Part shown: positions 7,267-14,046 of the stretch, piece by piece
How positions within the stretch are numbered: position 1 is the first letter of the stretch
Layout of the letters: each line of letters opens with the position of its first letter
Assembly (NCBI GenBank): GCA_046589965.1
Contig: JBKJVF010000087.1
Span: forward strand, 1 to 18,933
Length of the DNA stretch: 18,933 nt
DNA from: JAJNPS01 sp046589965
GTDB lineage: Bacteria; Pseudomonadota; Alphaproteobacteria; Rhodobacterales; Rhodobacteraceae
Direction: 5' to 3'
Translations under genes and position numbers: made by a program
Notes under the pieces: generated by a model
Told to the model about the DNA's origin: nothing
The model's input: only the letters and a program-made list of their open reading frames with translations
Database searches by the model: none

Positions 7267-8229
7267 ATGGATTTCATTGTTTGTTGCCGCAGCACAAAAG
7301 GTGCGGATTTTGGCGACGAGGTCGGCACAGTCCGGCATCTGGCAGTTCCCGAAAACGCAGGAACGCATCGCCCGGTGCATCAGCTGGGTCTGAAAAGCTG
7401 GATGAAGGAGGTGACAGAGGAGTCGGAAACGTCGCGCAACGCGGATTCAGGCAATCCCGAAGGCGACGTTCTTTTCTTTGTGCACGGCTACAACATGAAC
7501 GCGCAAGACGTGCTGAGGCGTCACCGGATGTTGCGCAAGGGTCTGAAAGATCAGGGATATGAAGGCGCGCTTGTCAGTTTCGACTGGCCGTCTGGCAGGG
7601 TAGCAGCCGCCTATCTGCTGGACCGTGAAAAGGCGGATCGGAGCGCATACAAGCTGGTCACGGGGGCGATCACGCCGTTTGTCCAGTTCAACGATCCGGT
7701 GCGCTGCGACGTGAAGGTGCATGTGCTGGCGCATTCGATGGGGGCCTATGTCGTGCGCGAGGCGTTCGACAAGGCGGACGATTCGGCTGAACCCAGTGCC
7801 AAGAACTGGTCGGTGTCACAGCTGATGTTCTGCGGCGGGGATGTCTCATCGGATTCGATGGGCCGTTCTGACAGCAGCAAGTCGCTTTATCTGCATGCCA
7901 TCCGGTTCACCAATTACTACAACCGGCATGACGCGATCCTGAGTGTGTCAGGTGCCAAGCGGATCGGTATTTCGCCGCGCGTGGGCCGGGTCGGGCTGCC
8001 ACAAGACACGCCGTCCAAGGCGGTGGATGTCGATTGCAGCGATCACTATGACGCCCATCGCGACGCGTTTGCCGCAGTTCCGAACAAGGACCACACCTTC
8101 TATTTCGCCGATCGGACTTTCTTGCGTGACCTGCATCAGACCATCCGCGGGGCGCAGGACAGGCTTGCCTTTGACACGAGAGAGCACCGCGAGAACAGGC
8201 TGCATCTGAAAACGACGGACCAGCGCTAA
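7267..8229 (+). CDS. Alpha/beta hydrolase of the DUF900 type
   Basis: A 320-residue cytoplasmic-looking protein without signal peptide or membrane helix. The hydrolase fold is shown by LFFVHGYN (69-76, the oxyanion-hole strand), SFDWPS (104-109) and the nucleophile elbow AHSMG (155-159, Ser157). NRHDAILSVS (219-228) probably supplies the acid at Asp222, and KDHTFYF (274-280) a candidate His276. This layout matches the DUF900 esterase-like family of unknown substrate; do not read a specific lipase or esterase role into it. The start has a GGGAGA site about 6 bases upstream. It is the only rightward gene among leftward housekeeping genes, and its TAA stop overlaps the convergent yidD stop. Hand counts of three 60-base lines gave 52, 52 and 60 percent GC, lower than most of the window, a mild hint of transfer. 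Confidence 0.8.
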   Translation: MDFIVCCRSTKGADFGDEVGTVRHLAVPENAGTHRPVHQLGLKSWMKEVTEESETSRNADSGNPEGDVLFFVHGYNMNAQDVLRRHRMLRKGLKDQGYEGALVSFDWPSGRVAAAYLLDREKADRSAYKLVTGAITPFVQFNDPVRCDVKVHVLAHSMGAYVVREAFDKADDSAEPSAKNWSVSQLMFCGGDVSSDSMGRSDSSKSLYLHAIRFTNYYNRHDAILSVSGAKRIGISPRVGRVGLPQDTPSKAVDVDCSDHYDAHRDAFAAVPNKDHTFYFADRTFLRDLHQTIRGAQDRLAFDTREHRENRLHLKTTDQR

Positions 8230-8483
8230 CCTTTGCCGATGGACGCGTCGTGGTCGGGATCGGCGCCGGGGACGGGGTCATAGCCCTGCCCGCCCCAAGG
8301 ATGACAACGGCAAAGGCGGTGGACCGTCAGGTAGCCGCCGGTGATCCCGCCATGCCGGGCAAGCGCCTCAAGCGCATAGGCTGAACAGGTGGGCTGGAAC
8401 CGGCAGCCGTGGCCGACCATCGGGGACAGCACCAGCCGGTAGGCGCGGACGGGCAGCGCCAGCAGATAGGCAAAGGGGGTCAC
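8226..8483 (-). CDS. yidD: Membrane protein insertion efficiency factor YidD
   Basis: A small 85-residue protein of the YidD family, which lies at the inner membrane through an amphipathic helix and helps YidC-dependent insertion. The family block is complete: RFQPTCSAYALEALARHG, then GGYLTVHRLCRCHPWGGQGYDPVP. The start is taken as GTG at 8483, where GTGA overlaps the rnpA stop. That gives the normal N-terminus (MTPFAYLLALPVRAYR), whereas an upstream ATG in the frame lies inside rnpA. Its TAG stop (8228-8226) overlaps the TAA of the convergent hydrolase gene, leaving no room for a terminator. Normally yidC follows directly; here it lies 2.86 kb further on. Confidence 0.93.
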   Translation of the reverse strand: MTPFAYLLALPVRAYRLVLSPMVGHGCRFQPTCSAYALEALARHGGITGGYLTVHRLCRCHPWGGQGYDPVPGADPDHDASIGKG

Positions 8484-8887
8484 GGCCGGGCCTTGTGGAC
8501 CGCGCGAAGGGCAGTGGCGAGGTCCGCTTGCAGGTCGGCAAAGGCGCGCGTGACGGTCGCTTCGGGGCGGGCCACAAGCACGTAATCCCATCCTTGCTGG
8601 CCAAGCTCTGGCAGGATGTCGCGGACAAGCGCGCGAAGCCGCCGCTTGGCGCGGTTGCGCAGCACGGCGTTGCCGATCTTTTTTGACGCCGTATAGCCGA
8701 TGCGAATCTGTGGATTGTCGTCGCCCCGGGCGCGCGCCTGAAGCAGGAAACTGGCCGTGCCATGCCTGCGGGCCGAGGCGGCGCGCAGGAAATCGGCACG
8801 TTTGGCCAGCACCAAAAGCAAAACCGCCGGGGGATTGGCGGGCTTTTGGACGATGGCGTCCGGGCCCTGACCCTCCGGCGGTGTCAT
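8480..8887 (-). CDS. rnpA: Ribonuclease P protein component
   Basis: A 135-residue basic protein that assists the RNase P RNA in maturing tRNA 5' ends. The RNR signature NAVLRNRAKRRLRALVR lies at 73-89, preceded by RIGYTASKKIG (62-72) and followed by DYVLVAR (101-107). The N-terminus has about 25 residues before the conserved LAKRADFL, longer than in E. coli but common in alphaproteobacteria. The ATG at 8887 has a GAGGTGA ribosome site close upstream, which supports this start. It follows rpmH after 37 bases and its stop is in GTGA overlap with yidD. Confidence 0.95.
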   Translation of the reverse strand: MTPPEGQGPDAIVQKPANPPAVLLLVLAKRADFLRAASARRHGTASFLLQARARGDDNPQIRIGYTASKKIGNAVLRNRAKRRLRALVRDILPELGQQGWDYVLVARPEATVTRAFADLQADLATALRAVHKARP

Positions 8888-8903
8888 CTGGTCACCTCAT
8901 TCC

Positions 8904-8918
8904 GGCCCTTGCGGGGCC
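8904..8918 (-). promoter_or_regulatory. Small GC hairpin between rpmH and rnpA
   Basis: GGCCC (8904-8908) can pair with GGGCC (8914-8918) around a 5-base loop. It lies in the 37 bases between the rpmH stop and the rnpA ribosome site. Such an element could trim or attenuate the transcript so that L34 is made in excess over RnpA. There is no U-tract, so it is not a classic terminator. The function is speculative. Confidence 0.3.
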
Positions 8919-8924
8919 AGGGTA

Positions 8925-9059
8925 TCAGGCGGACAGCTTGTGACGGCCCTTGGCGCGGCGGGCGGCCAGAACCAGGCGGCCACCTTTGGTCGCCATGCGC
9001 GAGCGGAACCCGTGGCGACGCTTGCGCACCAGGTTCGAGGGTTGAAATGTGCGCTTCAT
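8925..9059 (-). CDS. rpmH: 50S ribosomal protein L34
   Basis: A 44-residue, strongly basic protein starting MKRTFQPSNLVRKRRHGFRSRM and ending KGRHKLSA, a full and typical bL34. It sits in the large ribosomal subunit. It heads the rpmH-rnpA-yidD group and has its own promoter about 70 bases upstream. It is too short for many gene finders but is unmistakable. Confidence 0.98.
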   Translation of the reverse strand: MKRTFQPSNLVRKRRHGFRSRMATKGGRLVLAARRAKGRHKLSA

Positions 9060-9361
9060 CGCGATGCTCCATCCGTCACGTCGCCTGCTCTCCACCACAT
9101 GGGGAGTCGCGGCTGTTCATTCAAAGCCCGTGCTTTACGGTCGGTTTCGGGGCAAGTCAACGCCGTGTCCGAAGATGGCACCGGGAATCTTGCAACATTC
9201 GACCCTGCAAATTGCCGAACGGGACCGCAAATGCCCGATGTATGTTTCAATCCGGTCACGCGAAGGCCGGAAACCGTCGTTTTGGTTCAACGTGGCGTGA
9301 GGGGGCTACCGGCAAGGCCCCGGCTAGGTGCATCTGTGACTTGCGACCACGGAGAGCCATC
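9060..9361. other. 302-base divergent intergenic region between rpmH and the TVP38-family gene
   Basis: No credible gene is found on either strand. It holds the rpmH promoter near its left end. I looked for DnaA boxes (TTATNCACA type), because rpmH can lie next to the replication origin in other bacteria, and saw none. No convincing promoter for the rightward TVP38-family gene was recognised, although one must exist here or nearby; a GGAGAG ribosome site lies at 9351-9356. Confidence 0.7.
9132..9160 (-). promoter_or_regulatory. Putative sigma-70 promoter of rpmH-rnpA-yidD
   Basis: On the minus strand TTGACT (9160-9155) is followed after exactly 17 bases by TAAAGC (9137-9132). The leader before the rpmH ATG would be about 65 to 70 bases. 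The -35 is five of six; the -10 is weak, as often in alphaproteobacteria. The position upstream of a ribosomal protein gene supports it. Confidence 0.5.
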
Positions 9362-10084
9362 ATGCCCAGCCTACAAATGCCGTCCCATCCGATCTGGCGC
9401 AAGCTGCCGATCTTGATCGTGCTTGCGGCGGCGGTGATCGGCGCGATCACCCTGCGCGACCAACTGAGTTTTGCCGCATTGGCCGACAACCGCGAACGTC
9501 TCTTGGCTTTTCGCGACGCACATTACCTGTGGGCGGTGTTGGGGTTCATGGCGGCCTATACGGTGATCGTCGCCTTCAGCCTGCCGGGTGCCACGGTGGC
9601 GACGCTGACGGGCGGGTTTCTGTTCGGGCTGTTTCCGGGGGTCTTTTTCAATGTGACAGCGGCAACTGTCGGGGCCATCGCGGTCTTTCTGGCGGCCCGC
9701 AGCGGGTTCGGGACGGCGATTGCGGCCAAGATCGAAAACGGTGGCGGGGCTGCGGCGCGCCTGCAGACGGGTCTGCGCGAGAACGAATGGTCGGTCCTGA
9801 TGATCATGCGGCTGGTGCCGGCGGTGCCGTTCTTTCTGGCCAACCTGCTGCCGGCCTTTGTCGGCACGCGGTTGATGCCCTTTGCGGTGACGACCTTTTT
9901 CGGGATCATGCCGGGGGCTTTGGTCTATACGTGGGTGGGTGCGGGATTGGGCGAGGTCTTTGCGCGGGGCGAGACGCCCGATCTGTCGATCATCTTTCAG
10001 CCCTATGTGATCGGCCCGATCCTCGGGCTGGCGGCACTGTCGGCCTTGCCCATTCTGGTCAAGGCCATGCAAAAGCGGGGATAG
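9362..10084 (+). CDS. TVP38/TMEM64 family (DedA-like, VTT domain) membrane protein
   Basis: A 240-residue integral membrane protein. A helix at about 15-30 is followed by a VTT domain: helix 57-75, the re-entrant block SLPGATVATLTGGFLFG (73-89), then AATVGAIAVFLAARSGFG (100-117). The second conserved block is MRLVPAVPFFLANLLPAF (149-166), with further helices near 175-198 and 214-233. The family includes lipid scramblases and DedA-type transporters, but bacterial TVP38 proteins are mostly uncharacterised. The ATG at 9362 is preceded by GGAGAG. The frame is open far upstream, but nothing there resembles the family. It ends 3 bases before a flavoprotein oxidoreductase, a recurring bacterial gene pair, so the two probably act together. 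Confidence 0.87.
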   Translation: MPSLQMPSHPIWRKLPILIVLAAAVIGAITLRDQLSFAALADNRERLLAFRDAHYLWAVLGFMAAYTVIVAFSLPGATVATLTGGFLFGLFPGVFFNVTAATVGAIAVFLAARSGFGTAIAAKIENGGGAAARLQTGLRENEWSVLMIMRLVPAVPFFLANLLPAFVGTRLMPFAVTTFFGIMPGALVYTWVGAGLGEVFARGETPDLSIIFQPYVIGPILGLAALSALPILVKAMQKRG

Positions 10085-10087
10085 GCG

Positions 10088-11509
10088 ATGGTGACGCGGA
10101 TCACGACGGATATCTGCATCATCGGTGCAGGGTCGGGCGGGCTTTCGGTCGCGGCGGGCGCGGTCCAGATGGGGGCAAAGGTCGTCCTGATCGAGGGCGG
10201 CGAGATGGGCGGCGATTGCCTGAACGCAGGCTGTGTGCCGTCGAAGGCGCTGATCGCGGCGGCCAAGGCAGCACATGCGATGCGTTCGGGCGCTGGGTTC
10301 GGGATCGCGCCGGTGGAGCCGGTGATCGATTACGGTGCCGTCAAGGACCATGTGGCGCGCGTGATCGAGGCGATTGCCCCGGTCGATAGCCAGGAGCGGT
10401 TCGAGGGTCTGGGCGTGCAGGTGATCCGCGACTGGGCCAAGTTCACCTCGCCCAACGAGGTGACGGCAGGGGACCACGTCATTCGCGCGCGAAGGTTCGT
10501 GATCGCGACCGGCTCGCGCCCCCTTGTGCCGCCGATCCCGGGGATCGACACGGTGCCGTACCTCACCAACGAGACGATCTTTGCGCTGCGCGAGCGGCCG
10601 GCGCATCTGATCATCATCGGGGGCGGACCGATCGGGATGGAGATGGCGCAGGCGCATCGGCGGCTCGGGTCCGAGGTCACGGTCATCGAGGGGGCGAAGG
10701 CCATGGGCCGCGATGATCCGGAGCTTGCGGGCATCGTGCTTGACGCCGTGCGCGCCGAAGGGGTGGCGATCATCGAGGGCCAGCCGGTGGTGCGCGTGGC
10801 GACAAGGCCGGAGGGTCTGGAGGTCGTACTGGGCGACGGCACGATGGTCACGGGGTCGCATCTTCTGGTCGCAGCGGGACGCGCGGTGACGGTGGATGGC
10901 CTGAACCTGGAGGCGGCGGGGGTTGAATACACGCGCAAGGGCGTGACCGTCGGCGCGAACCTGCGGTCGACCAACCGGCGCGTCTATGCGGTGGGGGATG
11001 CGGCGGGCGGACTGCAGTTCACCCATGTCGCGGGCTATCATGCGGGCGTGGTGATCCGGCAGATCGTGCTGGGGCTGCCTGCCAAGGCCAGCATGTCGCA
11101 TATCCCCTGGGCCACCTATACCGATCCCGAACTGGCACAGGTGGGCCTGACCGAGGCGGATGCACGCAAGGCCCATGGCGACGCGCTGACGGTTCTGCGG
11201 GCCGAGCTTGCCCATAATGACCGCGCCCAGGCCGAGGCCAAGACCAAGGGTCTGGTCAAGGTCATGGTCGTCAAGGGCCGCCCCGTCGGGGCCAGCATCG
11301 TCGGCCCTGGAGCGGGCGAGCTGATCGCGCTTTGGGCGCTGGCGATTTCGGCGCGGGTCAAGCTGTCGGGTATCGCGGGTACGGTGCTGCCCTATCCGAC
11401 CCTGAACGAGGTTTCCAAACGCGCGGTGGGCGCCTATTTTTCGCCCAAGCTTTTTGACAGCGCGCTGCTGAAGCGGGTGGTCCGGATAATACAGCGCTTG
11501 CTTCCCTGA
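10088..11509 (+). CDS. FAD/NAD(P)-dependent pyridine nucleotide-disulfide oxidoreductase (MerA/Lpd-like)
   Basis: A 473-residue class I disulfide reductase. The FAD fold is shown by CIIGAGSGG (10-18), the redox cysteines by GGDCLNAGCVPSKAL (Cys44, Cys49), the NAD(P) fold by LIIIGGGPIGMEMA (174-187) and the second FAD motif by VYAVGDAAG (299-307). The dimerisation domain follows from about 340. Instead of the HPTLSE active-site histidine of dihydrolipoamide dehydrogenase it has YPTLNE (Tyr436, Glu441), as in mercuric-reductase-like enzymes. It lacks both the N-terminal metal-binding domain and the C-terminal Cys-Cys of true MerA. So it is neither a standard Lpd nor a proven mercuric reductase, and the substrate is unknown. 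It starts 3 bases after the TVP38-family gene, clearly co-transcribed. Confidence 0.85.
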   Translation: MVTRITTDICIIGAGSGGLSVAAGAVQMGAKVVLIEGGEMGGDCLNAGCVPSKALIAAAKAAHAMRSGAGFGIAPVEPVIDYGAVKDHVARVIEAIAPVDSQERFEGLGVQVIRDWAKFTSPNEVTAGDHVIRARRFVIATGSRPLVPPIPGIDTVPYLTNETIFALRERPAHLIIIGGGPIGMEMAQAHRRLGSEVTVIEGAKAMGRDDPELAGIVLDAVRAEGVAIIEGQPVVRVATRPEGLEVVLGDGTMVTGSHLLVAAGRAVTVDGLNLEAAGVEYTRKGVTVGANLRSTNRRVYAVGDAAGGLQFTHVAGYHAGVVIRQIVLGLPAKASMSHIPWATYTDPELAQVGLTEADARKAHGDALTVLRAELAHNDRAQAEAKTKGLVKVMVVKGRPVGASIVGPGAGELIALWALAISARVKLSGIAGTVLPYPTLNEVSKRAVGAYFSPKLFDSALLKRVVRIIQRLLP

Positions 11510-11516
11510 TCAGGGA
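11503..11516. promoter_or_regulatory. 14-base perfect palindrome over the oxidoreductase stop codon
   Basis: TCCCTGATCAGGGA is a perfect inverted repeat with no loop; its TGA (11507-11509) is the stop codon of the flavoprotein gene. It lies about 43 bases before the histidine kinase start and could be a dimeric-protein binding site, or chance. A hairpin with no loop is not a good terminator. Confidence 0.3.
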
Positions 11517-11558
11517 TGGCCAAGGTCTGATAGTCATACCGCAAAGGGCTGGGACAGA

Positions 11559-12971
11559 GTGGCAGGTCGAACCGGATTCCTGAGGACGCTTTCGGGGCGG
11601 TTCCTGATGCTGACGGTTGCGTTTGTCATGCTGGCCGAAGTGCTGATCTTTCTGCCGTCCATCGCGCGGTTCCGGTACGATTTCCTGGCCGAGCGGCTGA
11701 AGATGGCGCAGATCGCGGCGCTGACGCAGCTGGCGACAGAAGACATGATCATGCCCGAGCTTGAGGCCGAGCTTCTGGCCAATGCGCAGGTCTACAACGT
11801 CGTCTTGCGTCGGGATGAGGTGCGCCAGCTGGTGTTGTCCTCGCCGGTGCCGGGCGAGATGTGGGCCAGCTATGATTTGCGGATGGCGGGCGCGTGGGAG
11901 CTGATCCGGGATGCCCTTGTGGCGCTGACCGATCCGCAAACCCGCATCATCCGGGTGATCGGCAATCCGGTGCAGGACGCGGGCGAGCTGATCGAAGTGA
12001 CGATGGACACCAAGGATCTGCGCCGTGTCATGCTGGATTACGGCCTGCGCATCCTGTTCCTGTCGGCGCTGATTTCGGTCGTCACGGCGTTCCTGCTGTT
12101 TCTGTCGGTGCAGCGGCTGCTGGTGCAACCCATCCGGCGCGTGGTGCGGCACATGCAGGCCTATGCCGCATCGCCAGAAGATGCGCGACAGGTGATCGAA
12201 CCCTCTGCCAGCATAGATGAGCTGCGCATCGCCGAAGAGGCGCTGCAATCGTTGCAAACGCAGATGACGGGTGCGCTGCGGCAAAAAGAGCGGTTGGCGC
12301 AACTGGGTGGGGCGGTGGCCAAGATCAGTCACGATCTGCGCAACATCCTGACGACGGCGCAGCTTTTTGCGGACCGGCTGGAAAATTCAGCGGATCCGGT
12401 GGTGGCGCGCGCGGCACCCAAGCTGATCGGGTCGATCAGCCGGGCGGTGTCGCTGTGCGAGGCGACGCTGACCTTTGGCAAAGCAGAGGAAGCCCCGCCG
12501 CAGCTGAAACGCTTTTTGTTGCATCCCCTGGTGGATGAAGTGGTCGAGGGGGAAGGACTGGGCGGCGAGGGCGCCATATCGGTTCTGATCGACATCCCGC
12601 CAAGCCTTGCGGTGCGCGCGGACAGCGAACAGCTTTACCGCGTGCTCGGGAACCTTGCGCGCAATGCGCGGCAGGCGATTGAGGCCACCGGCCAGGCTGG
12701 CACCATCGAGTTCAGCGCAGGCGAAGGGGATCATGAGTGGTGGATCCGCGTCGGCGATACTGGCCCCGGTCTGCCGGCCCGTGCGCGAGAGCATCTGTTT
12801 ACCGCGTTTCAGGGCGGCACCCGCAAGGGGGGATCAGGACTGGGTCTGGCCATCGCGCAGGAACTGGTGCGCGGTCATGGGGGTCGGCTGGAGCTAGCGC
12901 GCAGTGACAGCGACGGGACCGAGTTCATGATCCACCTGCCCAAGTCCGCCGAGGGAAATGGCGGCGGTTGA
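11559..12971 (+). CDS. Membrane sensor histidine kinase (orphan)
   Basis: A 470-residue kinase. TM1 lies at about 15-35, an extracytoplasmic sensor region at about 36-162 with no recognised fold, TM2 at about 163-186, and a HAMP-like linker from about 187 (VQPIRRVV) to 240. The phosphoacceptor is His258 in AKISHDLRNIL. The ATPase domain has the N box NLARNARQAI (365-374), G1 DTGPGLP (400-406) and G2 GGSGLGLAI (424-432). All key residues are present, so it should be active. The start is GTG at 11559, following GGGACAGA; an internal ATG at residue 17 would cut into TM1. No response regulator is encoded nearby, so the partner is elsewhere. It follows the flavoprotein gene by 49 bases on the same strand, and may be cotranscribed with it. 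Confidence 0.88.
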   Translation: MAGRTGFLRTLSGRFLMLTVAFVMLAEVLIFLPSIARFRYDFLAERLKMAQIAALTQLATEDMIMPELEAELLANAQVYNVVLRRDEVRQLVLSSPVPGEMWASYDLRMAGAWELIRDALVALTDPQTRIIRVIGNPVQDAGELIEVTMDTKDLRRVMLDYGLRILFLSALISVVTAFLLFLSVQRLLVQPIRRVVRHMQAYAASPEDARQVIEPSASIDELRIAEEALQSLQTQMTGALRQKERLAQLGGAVAKISHDLRNILTTAQLFADRLENSADPVVARAAPKLIGSISRAVSLCEATLTFGKAEEAPPQLKRFLLHPLVDEVVEGEGLGGEGAISVLIDIPPSLAVRADSEQLYRVLGNLARNARQAIEATGQAGTIEFSAGEGDHEWWIRVGDTGPGLPARAREHLFTAFQGGTRKGGSGLGLAIAQELVRGHGGRLELARSDSDGTEFMIHLPKSAEGNGGG

Positions 12972-12984
12972 TCCGTTTTCACCC

Positions 12985-13013
12985 TTGCATTGACGCCCCC
13001 ACGGCGATACATC
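12985..13013 (+). promoter_or_regulatory. Putative promoter of tRNA-Arg
   Basis: TTGCAT (12985-12990) and TACATC (13008-13013) are 17 bases apart. The expected start is a few bases before the mature tRNA 5' end at 13026. A nearby TTGACG (12990-12995) is too close to the -10 to be its partner. Confidence 0.4.
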
Positions 13014-13025
13014 GCCCGTCATTGT

Positions 13026-13102
13026 GGACCCGTAGCTCAGCTGGATAGAGCATCAGACTACGAATCTGAGGGTCGGGCGTTCGAATCGCTCCGGGTTCAC
13101 CA
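13026..13102 (+). tRNA. tRNA-Arg (anticodon ACG), CCA encoded
   Basis: The cloverleaf folds fully. The acceptor arms GGACCCG (13026-13032) and CGGGTTC (13092-13098) pair with one G-U. The D arm is GCTC/GAGC. The anticodon stem TCAGA/TCTGA encloses the loop CTACGAA (13058-13064), giving anticodon ACG. The variable region is GGGTC, and the T arm GGGCG/CGCTC encloses TTCGAAT. The discriminator A and a genomic CCA end the 77-base gene. ACG is the wobble-deaminated arginine tRNA reading CGU, CGC and CGA. Confidence 0.97.
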
Positions 13103-13141
13103 ATTTCCCCAAAAATCTTGTCGTCTGCCGGTGTAACCGGT

Positions 13142-13181
13142 TGCCAGCGATGAAGTATCTGGCACAGTCTGGTCGCCAGAT
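13142..13181 (+). promoter_or_regulatory. Alternative hairpins in the leader of the permease genes
   Basis: CTGGCA (13159-13164) can pair with the upstream TGCCAG (13142-13147). Alternatively ATCTGGC (13157-13163) can pair with the downstream GCCAGAT (13175-13181). Both loops are 11 bases, and the two stems exclude each other. The second stem ends one base before the GGAG ribosome site (13183-13186) of the start at 13192. This is the geometry of a translational switch, but it may also be chance. Confidence 0.3.
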
Positions 13182-13191
13182 CGGAGATGAG

Positions 13192-14046
13192 ATGCAGTCT
13201 TTTGACAACAAGGCGTGGCTGCTGTTGCTGCCAGCGATGCTGCTGTTGGGCGTCGTGGGGGCTTTGCCTTTGCTGGCGGTGTTCAACTATGCCTTTCACG
13301 ACATCTTTACGCTGAGCAATATCCACTGGGTGGGAACAGACTGGTTCCGCGATATCCTGGGGTCGGACCGGTTTTTGGCCTCGTTCGGGCGCAGTCTGTT
13401 GTTTTCGGCGCTGGCGCTGGCGATCCAGGTGCCGCTCGGGATCGCGGTGGCGCGGTTGCTGCTGAGTTTTGGCAAACGCGCAATCTGGGGACTGATGCTG
13501 TGTGCGCTGCCGCTGGTGGTGCCGTGGAACATGATCGCGATGCTGTGGCTGGGCCTGATCAATCCCGATACCGGGCTGCTGGGGCCGGGACTGGCCGCGC
13601 TCGGGTTCGACTACAAGTTCACCTCAATTCATACGTGGCTGTTGATCCTGGCGATGGATACCTGGCACTGGCTGGGGCTGGTCGTGGTGATGACATTTGC
13701 GGGATTGTCTGCCATTCCACCGTCTTATCATCAGGCAGCGGCGATTGACGGCGCGTCGCGCTGGGCGGTGTTTCGCTATATCGAACTGCCAAAAATCGCG
13801 GGCGCGCTGGCCATTGTTTTCCTGCTGCGGTTTGTCGACAGCTTCATGATCTACACCGAGGCCTTTGCCATCAATGCAGGCGGGCCGGGTGATGCCACGC
13901 GGTTTTTGTCGATCGAGCTTGGCGAAGAGATCAAGGGCTTTTCCTATGGTCAGGCTGCGGCGCGCGCGACGCTGTATTTTCTGATCGTGCTGGCGGTTGT
14001 CTGGGCCTTTGTCGTGGCTACCCGCCGACCGGAGCAAAAGGGATGA
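13192..14046 (+). CDS. ABC transporter permease, MalF/GlpP type (glycerol- or sugar-like)
   Basis: A 284-residue inner-membrane permease with about six helices (first at about 8-30). The EAA loop YHQAAAIDGASRWAVFRYIELPK lies at 179-201 and contacts the ATPase. The stretch LLRFVDSFMIYTEAFAINAGGPGDATRFLSIEL (211-243) closely resembles GlpP of the rhizobial glycerol ABC transporter. Glycerol or a related polyol is therefore the best guess at substrate, not more. The start at 13192 (MQSFDNKAWLLLLP) was chosen because it has GGAG 5 bases upstream and matches the family N-terminus; in-frame starts at 13150 (ATG) and 13141 (TTG) are possible. The stop overlaps the second permease's ATG as ATGA. No ATPase or binding protein gene is adjacent. 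Confidence 0.87.
   Translation: MQSFDNKAWLLLLPAMLLLGVVGALPLLAVFNYAFHDIFTLSNIHWVGTDWFRDILGSDRFLASFGRSLLFSALALAIQVPLGIAVARLLLSFGKRAIWGLMLCALPLVVPWNMIAMLWLGLINPDTGLLGPGLAALGFDYKFTSIHTWLLILAMDTWHWLGLVVVMTFAGLSAIPPSYHQAAAIDGASRWAVFRYIELPKIAGALAIVFLLRFVDSFMIYTEAFAINAGGPGDATRFLSIELGEEIKGFSYGQAAARATLYFLIVLAVVWAFVVATRRPEQKG

Noticed and set aside
8925..9361. Replication origin near rpmH
   Set aside because: No DnaA-box-like sequences, AT-rich element or dnaA gene are present, and alphaproteobacterial origins usually lie elsewhere.
9371..11215. 614-codon leftward open frame opposite the TVP38-family and flavoprotein genes
   Set aside because: The Arg/His/Asp-rich translation is typical of an antisense frame of GC-rich genes; the plus-strand genes have full family motifs.
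10088..11509. Calling the flavoprotein mercuric reductase (merA) or dihydrolipoamide dehydrogenase (lpd)
   Set aside because: It lacks the MerA N-terminal metal-binding domain and C-terminal Cys pair, lacks the Lpd active-site histidine, and there are no mer genes or 2-oxoacid dehydrogenase genes nearby.
13131..13145. Possible LacI-like operator around AACCGGTT upstream of the permeases
   Set aside because: Only the central half matches the family consensus; both outer half-sites deviate.
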